From assembly GCF_014839805.1 (NCBI RefSeq), contig NC_051130.1, positions 8,618,001 through 8,682,000 on the forward strand: DNA of 64,000 bases. The letters run 5' to 3'. The notes under the pieces are model-generated. The model worked only from the letters and a program-made list of their open reading frames with translations. It made no database searches and was not told the DNA's origin. The position numbers and the translations under genes are program-made. How positions within the stretch are numbered: the first letter of the stretch is position 1; every line of letters begins with the position of its first letter. Shown here piece after piece: positions 40,501-51,575 of the stretch. The stretch comes from Manduca sexta (taxonomy: Eukaryota > Arthropoda > Insecta > Lepidoptera > Sphingidae).

Positions 40501-41641
40501 CCAGGCGGCAACGGTCCTGCGCCGATGATGTCGCCGCGCGACGCTGCCGCGCTCAGTGCCATCGACGTGTCGCGGCTCACGCTGTGGTCGCTCTACAACA
40601 ACAACAATAACAACAGCCCGCAACCGGACCTCGAACCGCAACGGTCAGTAACAAATAAAAATAAATTATAGCTGTTAGGGATTTCCTTTGTTCGAAATAC
40701 TTTTTTATATTAAATTAAATTTAGAATCAAATTACTGGCAGATGATATTTGCATAATTAAAAAATTGAAAATAGACTTTTTTTATTATGTTTTCGAATAT
40801 CAATTTAAAATCCATCATCAGAAAAATTTAAAAGCAAATGAACGTTAGTAATTAGTATTATCAAATAAAAATAATAAATTATATAATTAATTTATGTTAC
40901 AGTGAGGCGCTAAATCTAAGCGAAAGTCCGAACTCGAACGTGAGCATCAAGCGTGAAGCGTGTCGCTCCCCTCCCCCGCCGGCGAAGCGCCGCACCCCGC
41001 GGCCGCCTTCCCCCAGGCTCCCCTCGCCGCCGCGCCAGGCGTGCATGCCCACCACGCCTCAGTCACAACTCAACGGAGGCAGCGCCACTAACGGAGTCAA
41101 TGGGGCGGCTTTCAAAATTACTACTCGAGGTAAATATTTAAGTTCAATAACTAAGTTAATTCAGTATAAGAACATAATAAGTAGTGGTCTTTCCTTTTCA
41201 ATTTGGTTTGTGGCATTAGCAGCGACCACTGTACAGTTACACAAGGTGTTAAATAAAACCCGCCATACTGGCTCACGTAAGTGTGGCGCGTTCCGCGATC
41301 AGCCAATGTATATCCTGTTCCAACAGGCCGGCATAATTGTGTCAACTGCCAAGGGGTAATCATCTCTCATCAGTCGACATTCTATTGGGTCACTGTGCCA
41401 TGCCCGTTTAAAAAAATAGTAACTACTTCAATTTAAAAATTAAGAAATTTTAAGTTTGCATAAATGATTTCAACCATAATTTATTGATTAATAACGTTTA
41501 TTTTGCCTTATAGGTGATGCAAGCACAGGTGATCAACAACTCGTCGTGTCAATAGAACTGAACGGAGTAACATACGAAGGAGTTCTCTTCCCATCGCAGA
41601 ACGGCAACGGCCAAAACGGTCACAGGCAAATGGTGTCCTAA
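37392..41641 (+). CDS. ret: retained / dead ringer (ARID3 family) transcription factor, 3' six exons, partial at 5' end
   Basis: Joined exons 37392-37575, 39400-39541, 39918-40125, 40487-40643, 40903-41129 and 41514-41641 give a continuous frame of 348 residues ending in TAA. All introns are GT-AG and the phases agree. Residues 1-75 are the C-terminal two thirds of an ARID, opening TPINRLPIMAKSVLDLYELY, then LVEVINKKLWQEI, then the SSITSAAFTLRTQYMKYLY block that marks ARID3 proteins. Residues 110-178 match the first REKLES segment, ending IEYRVREYMKMIQQQRELM. A DVSRLTLWSLY block runs into six Asn, then EALNLSESPNSNVSIKREA, a Pro/Arg-rich basic stretch (AKRR, residues 258-261) and the second REKLES segment LVVSIELNGVTYEGVLF (residues 316-332). 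Family members bind AT-rich DNA in the nucleus and act in embryonic patterning and neurons. The ARID start, normally ending FMQKRG, is not visible, so at least one upstream exon is missing. The family is near certain; exon ends rest on splice signals and phase only. Confidence 0.95.
38060..38417 (-). pseudogene. frameshifted coding remnant of unknown family in a ret intron
   Basis: On the minus strand one frame reads EDTGPAQNDVSCVTVHTLNY and continues to KINEKLYRPR, where it meets TGA at 38268-38270. The frame shifted by one base continues without loss of protein character as DEFEVINYEDVILSRD, then LLLREKFEWDFTKTN, ending at TAA at 38060. Two overlapping frames that read as one acidic, Lys/Glu-rich protein point to a single-base indel. 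The first part opens directly after TAG/TAA codons in frame, although GCATAG could instead be a splice acceptor. I do not recognise the family. It lies antisense within the intron between ret exons a and b. A sequencing error in a real nested exon is the main alternative. Confidence 0.5.
39400..39541 (+). CDS. ret: ret exon b: end of ARID and linker
   Basis: The acceptor is TTTGCAG ending at 39399 and the donor is GTGAAT from 39542. It completes the split Gln and continues YMKYLYDYECEKKNLS, the end of the ARID, then the linker ELDAAIEGNKREGRRASGQY, which is typical of insect retained proteins. It ends in frame after ATG (Met, residue 109). The 1824-bp intron before it carries an unrelated antisense coding remnant. 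Confidence 0.94.
39918..40125 (+). CDS. ret: ret exon c: first REKLES segment
   Basis: The acceptor is CCCGCAG ending at 39917 and the donor is GTGAGT from 40126. Residues 110-178 hold a Leu/Gln-rich stretch, a Gly/Pro-rich spacer (GGGVGVPRLPPLPP) and the conserved IEYRVREYMKMIQQQRE helix. The latter aligns with the IESRMMEYLQLIQ-type helix of the fly protein. The exon is GC-rich against AT-rich introns. Confidence 0.92.
40487..40643 (+). CDS. ret: ret exon d: DVSRLTLWSLY / poly-Asn segment
   Basis: The acceptor is TTAAAAG ending at 40486. The donor GTCAGT at 40644 is weak but is the only one that keeps the frame, because using the next GT would read into TGA in the following exon. Residues 180-230 include PRDAAALSAI, LTLWSLY and six Asn. 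This matches the family's short block before the EALNLS motif. Confidence 0.9.
40903..41129 (+). CDS. ret: ret exon e: EALNLS, IKRE and basic Pro-rich region
   Basis: The acceptor is TTACAG ending at 40902 and the donor is GTAAAT from 41130. Residues 232-306 begin EALNLSESPNSNVSIKREA. IKRE fits the sumoylation consensus (hydrophobic-Lys-x-Glu), an inference only. PPPPAKRRTPRPPSP follows and may act as a nuclear localisation signal. The rest is low complexity with repeated Ser-Pro. The exon is strongly GC-rich. Confidence 0.92.
41250..41415 (+). repeat. dispersed repeat family C, copy 3, in the last ret intron
   Basis: AAAACCCGCCATACTGGCTC, CAACAGGCCGGCATAATTGT and GGGGTAATCATCTC. It makes up almost half of the 384-bp intron between the last two ret exons. 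Confidence 0.65.
41514..41641 (+). CDS. ret: ret last coding exon: second REKLES segment and stop
   Basis: The acceptor is CTTATAG ending at 41513, and the frame ends at TAA 41639-41641. It encodes the beta-type REKLES strand LVVSIELNGVTYEGVLF and a short Asn/Gly/Gln tail. In the fly protein this motif is followed by a long acidic tail; here the protein stops 16 residues after it. Confidence 0.93.
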
Positions 41642-43235
41642 ACACAACAAACAAGTTATTAGTATTTATTTTCGTATATTGTGTCCCAGTACGGCAAATT
41701 TCAATGATAAGTGTTTGTTGCTGAATTTCTAAGGTTTGAACACCTGAAGACCTAAAAAGAGCTATGTACGCTCTAAGTAATCGACCATATCAACACATAT
41801 CAGTTTGAAATGATTACGGAGATTATTAAAATTACGCTTCTGTAGTCTATGTCTGGAAGATTTAATGGTCGGGGAGAAAGGATTATGTTCAGATAAAATA
41901 TTAAAAAATAGATTTATTGCATGAAATATGTTCGACCTGCCTCCCCGCCCCTTTCTCCCCTTTTGAACATAGACCAAAGAGGTTAGGTTTTATTCATATC
42001 TCCTGACGCGTGTAGACTTTGGAACCGTCAAACTATGTTAAATATTGTTTTCCAAATTTCAATAAGTACAAAATTCTTACAAGATATTATTTAGTTTCTA
42101 TCAAAAATGTGATTAATTTCTTTATTTCTCAAAATATTTATGCCTAGTTCTCATATTATTCAATTAACACTGCCTGAGGAAGTATGCATAGTTTCTCGAA
42201 TGTTCTTTATTGATTGTATGTATAATACCTAACGTCATACATTGAAATGACAATTCTTGTACATATAGGTTATAATTTTTATGTTTAATTTATGATTTTA
42301 TGACAGATGTGAGTTATTGGATTGTGGCGTTTGTTTGAAATGTAAATTATTGTAAATAATGTGGAGTATTGTAATTCATTTTATACGCCATTTGTGTTTG
42401 TGATTCGTCTAAAGGTGTATATTTTATTTGTCTATGATAATTCAGTATTTTAGACTAGTTATTTATAAATATTTAATACTGTTTTCTTTACAAAAACATT
42501 CAATCGTTTTTTAACCATTTCGTATATTTTCATGGACATGTTAATGCGAAGAAAGCAGATATTATATTTCTGGTTGGTAATTATGAATGAAGACATTTAC
42601 ATCTTGATCTGTTTTAAATTCTCGAATACAATTACTTTTTTATGTAGTTGCGTAGTTTTAAGTGTAATATTAAAACGCGGTTGTTTCGTATTATCAGGCT
42701 ACTTAATATTTATCACATTCGACGACTAATAATATATGCCATTATCTAAGTTTTAATGAGTAAATAGTTATAAATTAGATTAAGGGGTCGTCGTCGTGAT
42801 TTTAAATGAAGAAGTGCAATTTGAGCGGCATTTGGTATTATCAAATTCACACTTATATGTAGTGCAATAAGGCAATATTTCAAAATGATACTACATCAAA
42901 CACGAGCTTGTAGCGTTTGTAAAAAAAATATAATTTGTAAATGACTGATTTAATGTTTTTACAATTAGTTTATTTAATTTAATTTTTAAAAGAATTATTT
43001 TGTATAATTTCATTAACTTAGGGCTTATTCGTGCTAAGTAGAGGTAGCTGTTAGTACATTCCTGACGATGTACAATAATGTTTAAGAACAATTAATCTGG
43101 CCTACATAATAATAGGTAGGTAGTGTCGGGCCAGCTGATTGCGCATTAGCGAATTTCGTATTACACCAAAAATTTTTGATGTATTCAAATAATTATACAT
43201 GAATAAATAATATGTATTGCATACGAACTGCTTTT
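41642..43235 (+). other. ret: ret 3' untranslated region
   Basis: About 1.6 kb of AT-rich DNA without recognisable repeats follows the stop. The best poly(A) signal is AATAAA at 43202-43207, with a T-rich stretch about 25 bases downstream. Recognised repeats resume at about 43390. The end point is inferred from these signals. Confidence 0.6.
43202..43207 (+). terminator. candidate ret polyadenylation signal
   Basis: Canonical AATAAA with a TGTATTG and T-rich stretch just downstream. It is the first canonical AATAAA I found after the ret stop codon. Confidence 0.55.
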
Positions 43236-43389
43236 ATTTTAATTCCTTTTAAATGTACGGTGCTCTCCGAAGCCCCTGCACACCGAAGCAAGCCCTCGAC
43301 GTGAAAAGAAGTGTGTGGTCTACCTTCCGCGCTGCCGTCCATCCCGGGGGTCAAAGCAAGCTCACAATAAATACCTAATAATTAGGTAT

Positions 43390-43568
43390 CATTTAAATTA
43401 AACTATTTTTCGGATTTTATTTCATCTCCTTCATGCAGTCCCCACCGTGACCATGAAGGCTCCAAAGTCTTCGAAACGTCGGGAGAAAACTAAAGTACTT
43501 AAAACCGTGATAAAATCCGAAAAATAGTTTAATTTTAATATCTAATATTCGCGTAAACATGAGAAATC
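43390..43568. mobile_element. inverted-repeat element, family B, short copy
   Basis: A 179-bp copy with arms AACTATTTTTCGGATTTTAT and its inverse, plus the core CGTGACCATGAAGGCTCCAA and CTTCGAAACGTCGGGAGAAA. ATTAGGTAT flanks it on both sides (43381-43389, 43569-43577). An inverted ATTAGGTAT also sits at 43371, and part of the right repeat overlaps bases shared between copies, so the exact duplication is uncertain. Confidence 0.65.
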
Positions 43569-43714
43569 ATTAGGTATTATTTTTTTACAGAACTGAGTGT
43601 GTTAACGAGTTAGTTTTATGCAACGTCTCAAACTATCCGTAGTTGTACAGCGTACCTCAGCATCAGTTCTGGATTAAAACGCTGTTAGGATTGTCATGTT
43701 TTCATAGTCAGCCA

Positions 43715-43760
43715 CATAAAGTCCTCTGCTGAACTCCTATGTTCAGCAGAGGACTTTATG
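43715..43760. repeat. perfect 20-bp hairpin with a 6-base loop
   Basis: CATAAAGTCCTCTGCTGAAC (43715-43734), loop TCCTAT, then its exact inverse (43741-43760). It lies between a family B element and the gypsy fragment. Confidence 0.92.
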
Positions 43761-43984
43761 GGGAGGCCTATGCCTCCCCCAAAGATTTCCAGACGGACCT
43801 AGGTCATAAGCGGACTGCATCCAACGTGTTCCTGCAACCTTTATCAAGTCGTCTGTCCACCTTGCAGGTGGATGTCTAACGCTGTTTTCATAGTACTAGC
43901 CCACATACTGTCTTAAAAATTGTCGGTTCTTTTTAAATATCGTTATATAACATTGTAATGTACTGGCTGGTAGGTATTTCTTTT

Positions 43985-44900
43985 TATTTGTTTTGTTTCA
44001 TCGAACTCTATCTGATAGGCCTGTGATATATCTACGAAAAATACTTAGCCCCGCCTAGGCGCACCAATAAGTCATCAATTCTCGGTAACGGAAACCTATC
44101 TACATAAGCATAAGATTAACAGTAGCCTTATAATCCGCACAGACTTGCAGAGAGCCATCCGCTTTATTTACCGGTACCAGAGGAGACGCTCAGTCGAAAC
44201 AATCACCTGGCTCGGTTATTCCATCGCAGCATTCTGTCTAGTTCTGCGTCAACACAGTCGCACAGTGAGTAAGAAAATGGCCGCGCATGATGAAACACCA
44301 GTACCGCTGTTTCCCTTAATTTTAACGTCGCCTAACGTTTGGGCCTATTTACAGCCAGTCAATAGGCCCAAACGTCCATCAAACAGCTTCTTATACTTAT
44401 CTGCCAAATTATAAGTTTATTTCTTTATTAAGATGAGTCCAATCAACATTACAATGGTTTTCATTTACATCGGTAAACAGCGGTATTTTGATACTTAATT
44501 CATTTAACCACTCAGTATTTGAGTGAAGACAAATGGGTGGCAGGTCGAATTCAGAGATGTTCAAGGAGTACTGATGACGAAATTGTTGGCAGCCGGGGAG
44601 AGTTAGTTCATAGGCATAAAGACCAAATTAGGAAGAAGACCGTTAGTTTATCCCTAGCTATTCCAACAAAAATGTAGGATTAAGGCCAGCACTAGGTTTA
44701 GAGCCAACCACTTTAACTTCGGTACTGTGGCAGGGAGCGCGTAATTCAATGATCCATACTCCGGTCAGTAGACCGAGCGCGACGCGGTCTCCGTTGGTGG
44801 AACTTCAGGGTTGTACCATGCGGTATCACCGGAATTTTAGGATGCCTTACTGTATGACCCCACTACTCCACGTTCCAGTCAACGTCCTATTAGGTAGTGT
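43985..44900 (-). mobile_element. decayed Ty3/gypsy-type pol fragment
   Basis: Reading the minus strand in three broken frames gives, in order: LPGCQQFRHQYSLN-like text, LFDGRLG, FHHARPFSY with VDAELDRML, then VPVNKADGS followed by CADYKATVN. This is the order seen between protease and the reverse transcriptase palm in Ty3/gypsy elements. Several in-frame stops and frame changes show it is dead. The catalytic YVDD region and LTRs are not seen, so it is an internal fragment. It is an old, non-functional copy. Confidence 0.75.
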
Positions 44901-45107
44901 AGATTAACAAACGTTCCCGATTATAGAATGTGAGGAGTTATTTTAAATTGTAGAGTTAAGTGTTTTTTTAAATTTAGTATGGAGGAGTGTAGTGTACTGG
45001 CTGGTAGGTTTTTCTTTATATAATGTTTTGATTTAACTAAATGTCATTTTGTAAATAAATGGTTTTCAAGTGAACAAATGTTTCTTCGAATTCTACAAAC
45101 ATAATAG

Positions 45108-45363
45108 TTAAGGTGGTAGCTCAAGGTCCATTTTCATACATTTTGTTTCGGCTTTAATCTGGGTAACTAAACAAGTATTGGCAAGTAAAGAATTTAAATT
45201 CACGTCTAGTTAGTGATTAGTTCTCGCAGTTGAAAGAAAAACGTAAAAATAATTAATAATCATGGATATTTCGGCCTTTAAAATTTAATATGACGAAGTT
45301 TTAAAGGCAGAAATATCAATATAAACAAAATGTATGAAAATGGACCTTGAGCTACCACCTTAA
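45108..45363. mobile_element. TTAA-flanked foldback MITE, family A copy 2
   Basis: TTAA at 45108-45111 and 45360-45363 flank a 248-bp copy of the same family, with ends GGTGGTAGCTCAAGGTCC and its exact inverse. About 20 bases of the right arm (the ATTAAAGGTG portion) are missing compared with copies 1 and 3. Confidence 0.85.
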
Positions 45364-47389
45364 TTATTTCTCAAAACCCTTCACAAAGAACGGCTTACAA
45401 TAATAGAAACATTTGCTGGAACGCGCTGTCAGGCGCTTTCACCCATGTTGATATTATTACCAAGAAGGTATATATACTTAGTAACATCAAATATTCTAAA
45501 ATATAATGTACATTTTATCATAAATTAAAATACAATTTTTTAAATAAAAACAATTTATGTGTTATTTGGACCTCGTCTAATTTATAGTCAATGAACAAAT
45601 AAATAAGGAACTATACATGTAAGTAGATTTTGTCACCCGGATTCTAAGAGTAATTTTTGGTGCCGCTATATTATGGAACAGTGGTCATTAGGACGAGTAA
45701 TGCTTATGTTATATTTGGTTATGGTGGGCGCCATTTAGAATATTTTTATTTTAGACTCAATTAGTTTTAAAATCGATGCACGAGCATGTGTTTCTCCCCC
45801 CACCCCCTCTCCCGCTTTAACAATTACATAGAGCAGACCGTAATTAAGCGTACGGAATGTTAGGAATGGAATTGGTGAATTCATTCGAATAACGATGTAC
45901 GGGAATGATCGATCAAACAAGTCAAGTCTAAGACTTAGAACTTTGGTTGCTTTACAAGGATAGCTGCCCTTTCCTGCCCCCCTTTGGCGAAGCCCTTGTG
46001 GTCGAGGTTTAAACTACAAAACGGGAGTCTAGCCTTAAGCTGTGCTTGGACTAGCAAGTTCTCGTACGAATAAATTTAGGAGACCTTCCAGACAAGTTTG
46101 TATTAGCGGCAATATTTTAAGTCTATATCAATGCGACTTCCCGCAAATTCCAAAATTTGCAGTAGTCAGACAGCCACAACTATTTACAAAAAAATGTTTG
46201 CGGAAGATAACATGTACATACCGCTTATCGCCATCTAGTAAGCGTTACAGTATAACGCCGTCAACTTATTTTTAAACATATATTTGTAAAATACGCCATC
46301 TATGAATGTATCGTTAAACGATTTTCTAGACACACTCCTGTAAGTAACGCCATCTCAATGAATAAATTAGAACTACAAACTGTTAAGTCGGAATATAGAT
46401 ACTATTTATTTTAAACAAATATCATAGATGGCGGTAAAACAAATTCTGTTACTATGACATTCTGTTACTATTACATATTATGTACTACAATGTATTTATA
46501 TTATAATTAACTATACTTTAAGAATATTCTGTGACCAACAAGCTATATTATTTATGTGCGTTAAAGTTTTATGTTATAGGTAATTAAGTACCCACTTTTT
46601 AGGTCATTTAAAATATTGTTTTAGCTATTTGAAACCTATTCAAACCCACTTATTTTTCCTTCCTTTTTACGGGAGCGCCACTTTTACTTTTCGTTTTAAA
46701 GTATTTTCAGTTGTCATTGCAAGAAATAAATTCCATATTTTACCGCATCACCGCAAACTTTTACGTTTGTCTGGTCAGGCTACAAAACAATTTTATCTTA
46801 ATTATAAAATTCATTGATCAAGCATTTATTAAGTGCATTCCTTCTATATTAATTCATCACATTGTAAAATTTTATATGCTTAGCGTGTGTAATAAAATAC
46901 TTAATTATACCGCTTTTTAATATAGGTCAAAGTCGATCAATTAAATTATGTAATTAAACCTCTGAAAATGTACCTTCTCAGTGCAGTTGACACATTACAA
47001 TTTAAACACAATAAATGCGGTCAAAGATTAATGCTCAAAGCCAATAATGATGCGAGTGAGGAGGTTAAGGATTATACTTAATTTTAGATTTCATATTTAT
47101 CTGAAAAGGAATTCCAAAATTTAAATCATCTCATTATCCCACGGGAGATTTCTCTGATTTGGTTTTTATTTGTATTAGGCACATGTGTAAAATGATTATT
47201 TTAGTTGGGTAAAATATCCAATTTTCGTTCAATGACTGTAAACCTATGTCTCTCTAGCGGTCTACTTACTTCACACGGTGGTGGCGTGAGTCATTTTACA
47301 TTCGAGGTGTAAGCACCTCGTCCTATCCTTGACGTGTCTTTTTGCAAAACAATCGTCCATGTAGTTTTCCTTCTATATCTATTTCTACA
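45364..47389. other. noncoding DNA with recurring CGCCATCT
   Basis: CGCCATCT appears near 46228, 46293 and 46350, and inverted (AGATGGCG) near 46427, at spacings of about 57-75 bp. No gene is supported. Confidence 0.4.
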
Positions 47390-47465
47390 CACACACATCA
47401 TCACGCATTTATACCCGAAGGGAAGGGAATATGCAGAGGCGCAATCAGGACACCCACTTTTATCT
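47390..47465 (-). mobile_element. tRNA-derived SINE 3' fragment
   Basis: Reversed 3' end: CATCATCACGCATTTATACC, CGAAGGG and ACACCCACTTTTAT, as in the copy near 15000. Confidence 0.5.
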
Positions 47466-47769
47466 ATTTCTAGCCTGTAAATATATAAAAAATAAGTAAT
47501 AAATTCATGGAACCCTCTTCCTTGTACTTACTTTAGACCACCCGTTCCCCCTCTTTTAATCCGGCCCTGCACCCCCCTAAATAGGTTAACGGCAGTCAAG
47601 TTTGCCCCACTGCGCATTCTCCTGTGACGCGCTGTCATACCACGAACAAAGTTGTTCTTTACCCGCGCTACAGTTTCAAACTTTTGTTAAAAACGTTGGA
47701 AATGTACTGGTATTTATTAGTTATGTTATAGGTACTAGCTTTTGATCGTGAATTCACCCGGTTTGATGT

Positions 47770-47968
47770 TTATATTTGTATACTAGTATATAAAGCTGAA
47801 GTTTGTTTGTTTCTTCGAACGTCCTTATCTCTGGAACTACTGATCCGATTTTGTTACTCTGAGTGCTAAGTATAGGCTACTTTAAATCCTGGACAATATA
47901 TAAAGCGGGACTTTTATCTAGGAAAAACCTTTTCACGCTTGCAAAGCCGCGAGCAAAATACATAGTAT
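47770..47968 (-). repeat. family G element, reversed short copy
   Basis: Contains TATAAAGCTGAAGTTTGTTT, CTGGAACTACTGATCCGATT and GCAAAGCCGCGAGCAAAATA, matching both termini of family G in reverse. Confidence 0.55.
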
Positions 47969-48584
47969 AAGGCGAGTAGGACGGTATTTTACGACCGCAT
48001 GACTTTAACGTGACTTTAAGGATTCTGTTCTTTACTCGTCCTGGGAATGAACTCAGGACCTGCTAGTCAGTACTACCACTAAAATAAGGAGATCGAAAAA
48101 TATTTGTCAACATTTATATCGCTGATATTTCATGACGTCACAAACGGTTTGGTCAGTTAAGGATAAGCGCAACCGCGTGCCGACCTACCAAGCGAACAAG
48201 CGACATGTGCAATAGCAACAAGATACCTCGCGACCATCTCGTATGGTATGCCGATATAGAGTGTAGATAGGGTTAGGAACTCGGTCTTATGCTTGTTCGG
48301 ATGATGCTATACTGTCGAGTGTCCACATTAGGCGGTAGGGCAGAAATCAAAATAACAGTAGTAATAATGCGTTATTTCATTTATTAATTTAGTATTAGGG
48401 AAACACACAGAACAATTACAACAGAATATATATAAAAAAAAATAATAACATAATCCAGCAAAGTTTCCACCTAAAGCTAATATATAGAAAAAAGTGAACA
48501 GAAACAAATCCTAATAGAAGATGACAAAACAATACAAGATAACAAAACATTCCTCGTAAAAAAAACGAAATGGCACCGGTGTCC

Positions 48585-48705
48585 CTAATTACAATGTCCT
48601 TCAAACCATAACATAACGGCATCTGTTTAACGGCAGAAATTAAATGCAGCGGTATATACAGACGAATTTTCTCACACGAGACACCTTTAGGATGTATACA
48701 CACAG
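48585..48705 (+). repeat. dispersed repeat family E, 3' fragment
   Basis: Only the end part remains: ACAATGTCCTTCAAACCATA, ACATAACGGCATCTG and GCGGTATATAC. Confidence 0.45.
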
Positions 48706-48889
48706 CGCGGCGTATTGTTAACGCGCCGACGACGCGCGTTTTACGAACGCGCGTTTACGCCGCTGTAGATGACAAAAAAGGAGATTGTCGCATTTGCATC
48801 GACTTAAAGTTTGTCTGTATTACATTTGTTTATGAATTGTTGCAGAAAGGAGTGTGAGGAAGGAGCTATCAGTAGCGAAAGGTGAAATT

Positions 48890-49035
48890 GTCCGAGGGAA
48901 CCCGACGTAACATTTAGGTAGTAATATGCATAAATACCGTCTGCAAATCGTTCTAATGATAATTAGATAATAAATAAATTCTACTTAAAGGGAAGCCGGC
49001 AGGAATCGAGTTGTATGGACCCTTTGCCACTGGGA
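48890..49035 (+). repeat. dispersed repeat family I, copy 2
   Basis: Shares GTAATATGCATAAATACCGT, CGTTCTAATGAT, GGAAGCCGGCAGGAATCGAG and TATGGACCCTTTGCCACTGG with the copy at 15840. Confidence 0.5.
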
Positions 49036-49729
49036 GCTATTACTGTTAAATAGTGGTGAAAACGCAGATAGATATTACTGTATTACAATACATAGGTACG
49101 CGCGATTGCAGCGCGTCTATCGCCTTATCACTTATAGTATATGTATATACAAATAAACACAAATAAGCGTTTATGGCGCCACTAGATTTTTGAACGTGAG
49201 CAAAGGTTTGCTGTTTGCGTCTGAATTTAGATTAAAACACGTTAGCGCGCGCCTTTCGTGTGTTAAAAGTATGCCGTGTACATAGACCCTTAAATTATCT
49301 TTCATTACAATTTCGTAATAATGAACAGTTAAAATCTAAGTTTGTAACTTAAAATACTCTTAGTCAAACCATTGCTTTGTCTGACCTAATTGCTACTGCG
49401 CCACTCATTGTTATGTTAATTGCTTGAGAACTTATTAAATAGTTTAGTTTGCGCCATATTCGATTGTTGACTTTGTTTAGTCTGGAGTTATAAGATTAGT
49501 ATCGTATTACAAACAATTAGTACACAAAAAACAATTTAAAATAAACATTTAAAATAAATTTTACACGTGATTTTAATAGCCTATAGCAATATAAATTACA
49601 AGTTGTGAACAATGTTAACAAACTTTCGTTCCATATTTGACAGGCAACTTGTATGTACACAGTTACTCAAAAACTACTCTTTATTACTTAATTACATCTC
49701 AAATGATAACTTAAGTCTTAGTATAATAA

Positions 49730-50090
49730 TAATAATAATATCAGCCCTGCATTATATACTTGCCCACTGCTGAGCACGGGCCTCCTCTACTACTGAGAGG
49801 GATTAGGCCTTAGTCCACCACGCTGGCCTAGTGCGGACTGGTAGACTTCACATACCTTCGAAATTCCTATAGAGAACTTCTCAGATGTGCAGGTTTCCTC
49901 ACGATGTTTTCCTTCACCGTTTAAGTGAAGGATAAATTCACAAAGAATACACACATGATTTTTTAAGAAGTCCGACGTGTGTGCCCTTGGGATGTGAACC
50001 TGCGGACATTCGTCTTGGCAGTCCGCTCCGCACCCAACTAGGCTATCGCCGCTTTTTTACACCCAACTAGGCTATCGCTGCTTTTTTTTC
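49730..50090 (+). repeat. LINE-like tail, family D, longest copy
   Basis: Holds TGCCCACTGCTGAGCACGGG, CTACTACTGAGAGGGATTAG, TTTCCTCACGATGTTTTCCT and ACCCAACTAGGCTATCGCCG. The last segment is duplicated at the end. A short ATA-repeat tract precedes it. Such tails are common in moths and butterflies; the parent element is not named here. Confidence 0.6.
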
Positions 50091-50163
50091 AAAGTCTTAG
50101 TATAAGACTGATTACAAACGGATATGTTATAAATAAAATATGATCAGAGTCACTTTTTTTTTT

Positions 50164-50190
50164 AATTTTAGCTGTTGAACAGCTAAAATT
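50164..50190. repeat. perfect 13-bp palindrome
   Basis: AATTTTAGCTGTT and its exact inverse flank a single central base; T- and A-rich flanks lengthen the stem imperfectly. It sits between a family D tail and a family B fragment. Confidence 0.8.
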
Positions 50191-50214
50191 CAAAAAAATA
50201 TATAATTGTAAAAT

Positions 50215-50350
50215 GTAGGTAACTATTATAACGTTGACTTTTCGGATGACCGTCCGCCCCGTGATCACGAAAGCTGCAAAGTCTTCGAAGCGTCGGGAGA
50301 AATTTAAAATATAAAAACCGCGATAAAATCTGAAAAATAGTTTTATTTTA
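50215..50350. mobile_element. family B element, partial copy
   Basis: Carries GTGATCACGAAAGCTGCAAA, GTCTTCGAAGCGTCGGGAGA and the arm CGCGATAAAATCTGAAAAAT. The left arm is missing. Confidence 0.55.
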
Positions 50351-51484
50351 ATTTCAATATATGACTGATATCCGAGCTTTGTTTATTAAACACCGCCTCA
50401 GCTGAGGGCGAGCTCTTAAGTTGATATTCTGGTGCAGGACTCGTAGATAAAACTTGGCTAGAGTCAGACTTCCGAAGAAACGAGTGTAGTTTCCAATTTG
50501 AATTCCAAGTCCTGTCAACCGTAATGTCATTGAGTATTATCGTTAACAAAGATTAATATATTCGTTGAGAAATACGCAAAAAATAAACGCAAGGCTATTG
50601 GTGACGTCTTTGTTATAATTAATGCTACAAAAACTGAACGAACCTTGGAGATGGATGTAACGGAGTGATGTTACCGCTTTTTTATATACTAAATTAAATA
50701 AAAAATGATACAGGTATATATTATGTAGTAGATTGTATGATTGCGAATAAAGTTTAGGTACTATTTTCTTGTTTTTTTGAGTCAACGATGAAGGAAAATA
50801 TCGTGGGGAAACCTGCATACCTGAGAAGTGTACCTGTGTTGTGTTTGCCTGTTCAATATCACTATTTTTTTTTTCTTTTCTCATGATTGAAAACTATGAT
50901 TGTAAATGTAGGCGAATGCACGCTGTACGCCGTTATTTAAGTATGAATCTATGTTCTCTTTTATTTGCTATCGCTAATTTTATTTTATGCCGCTCCAGGT
51001 TTAGTCGATTGGATTTCATCTTATCCCATGTTAACGGTGATGTGCGTGCATTAGCTTATATAACTATTGTGACTATGTACAAGAAAGACTTGGAAAAAAT
51101 ACAAAAGAAGTACTGAACAATTGATGACAAAAAAGAAAGCCCGGAGTTTCTTTCTGCCTTTCTTCTTCGGGTAGTCATCACTTAGGTAGCTAGTGAAAGG
51201 CTGGTAGGTTAGCTAGGTTAGGGCTCAAGTCCTCGCCGGTGAGGATCGCGACGCGTTACCCTTCTATTTCCCCCTACTTGCCAGCCCGAGCTGGTTAATT
51301 CGGTTTGTACTTAGTCTTTTGTATAAACTTTATCCCTAATTTAAAATCTCCATAGTTATATAAGTGATTTTAATAGTTGTTTAGAAATAATAATTATTCT
51401 TATTCTTTGTTTTGACGTATCATAAGTGCAACTTTGTTCGCCTACGTGATAAATAAAGTATTTTATTTTATTTTATTTAAGTTC

Positions 51485-51575
51485 CCAATAGGAATTTTGG
51501 GGGTGTGTGAAGTCTACCATTCCGCACTAGGCTAACGTAGTGGACTAAGGCCTAATCCCTCTTAGTATTGTGGGG
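51485..51575 (-). repeat. LINE-like tail, family D, reversed fragment
   Basis: Contains GTGTGTGAAGTCTACCATTC and GTGGACTAAGGCCTAATCCC, the inverse of the middle of family D. Confidence 0.55.

Noticed and set aside
40644..40671. Read-through of ret exon d into the intron
   Set aside because: The frame ends in TAA shortly after, and splicing at GTCAGT restores the conserved EALNLS motif.
44145..44414. Plus-strand 89-codon frame
   Set aside because: Antisense shadow of the decayed gypsy pol fragment.
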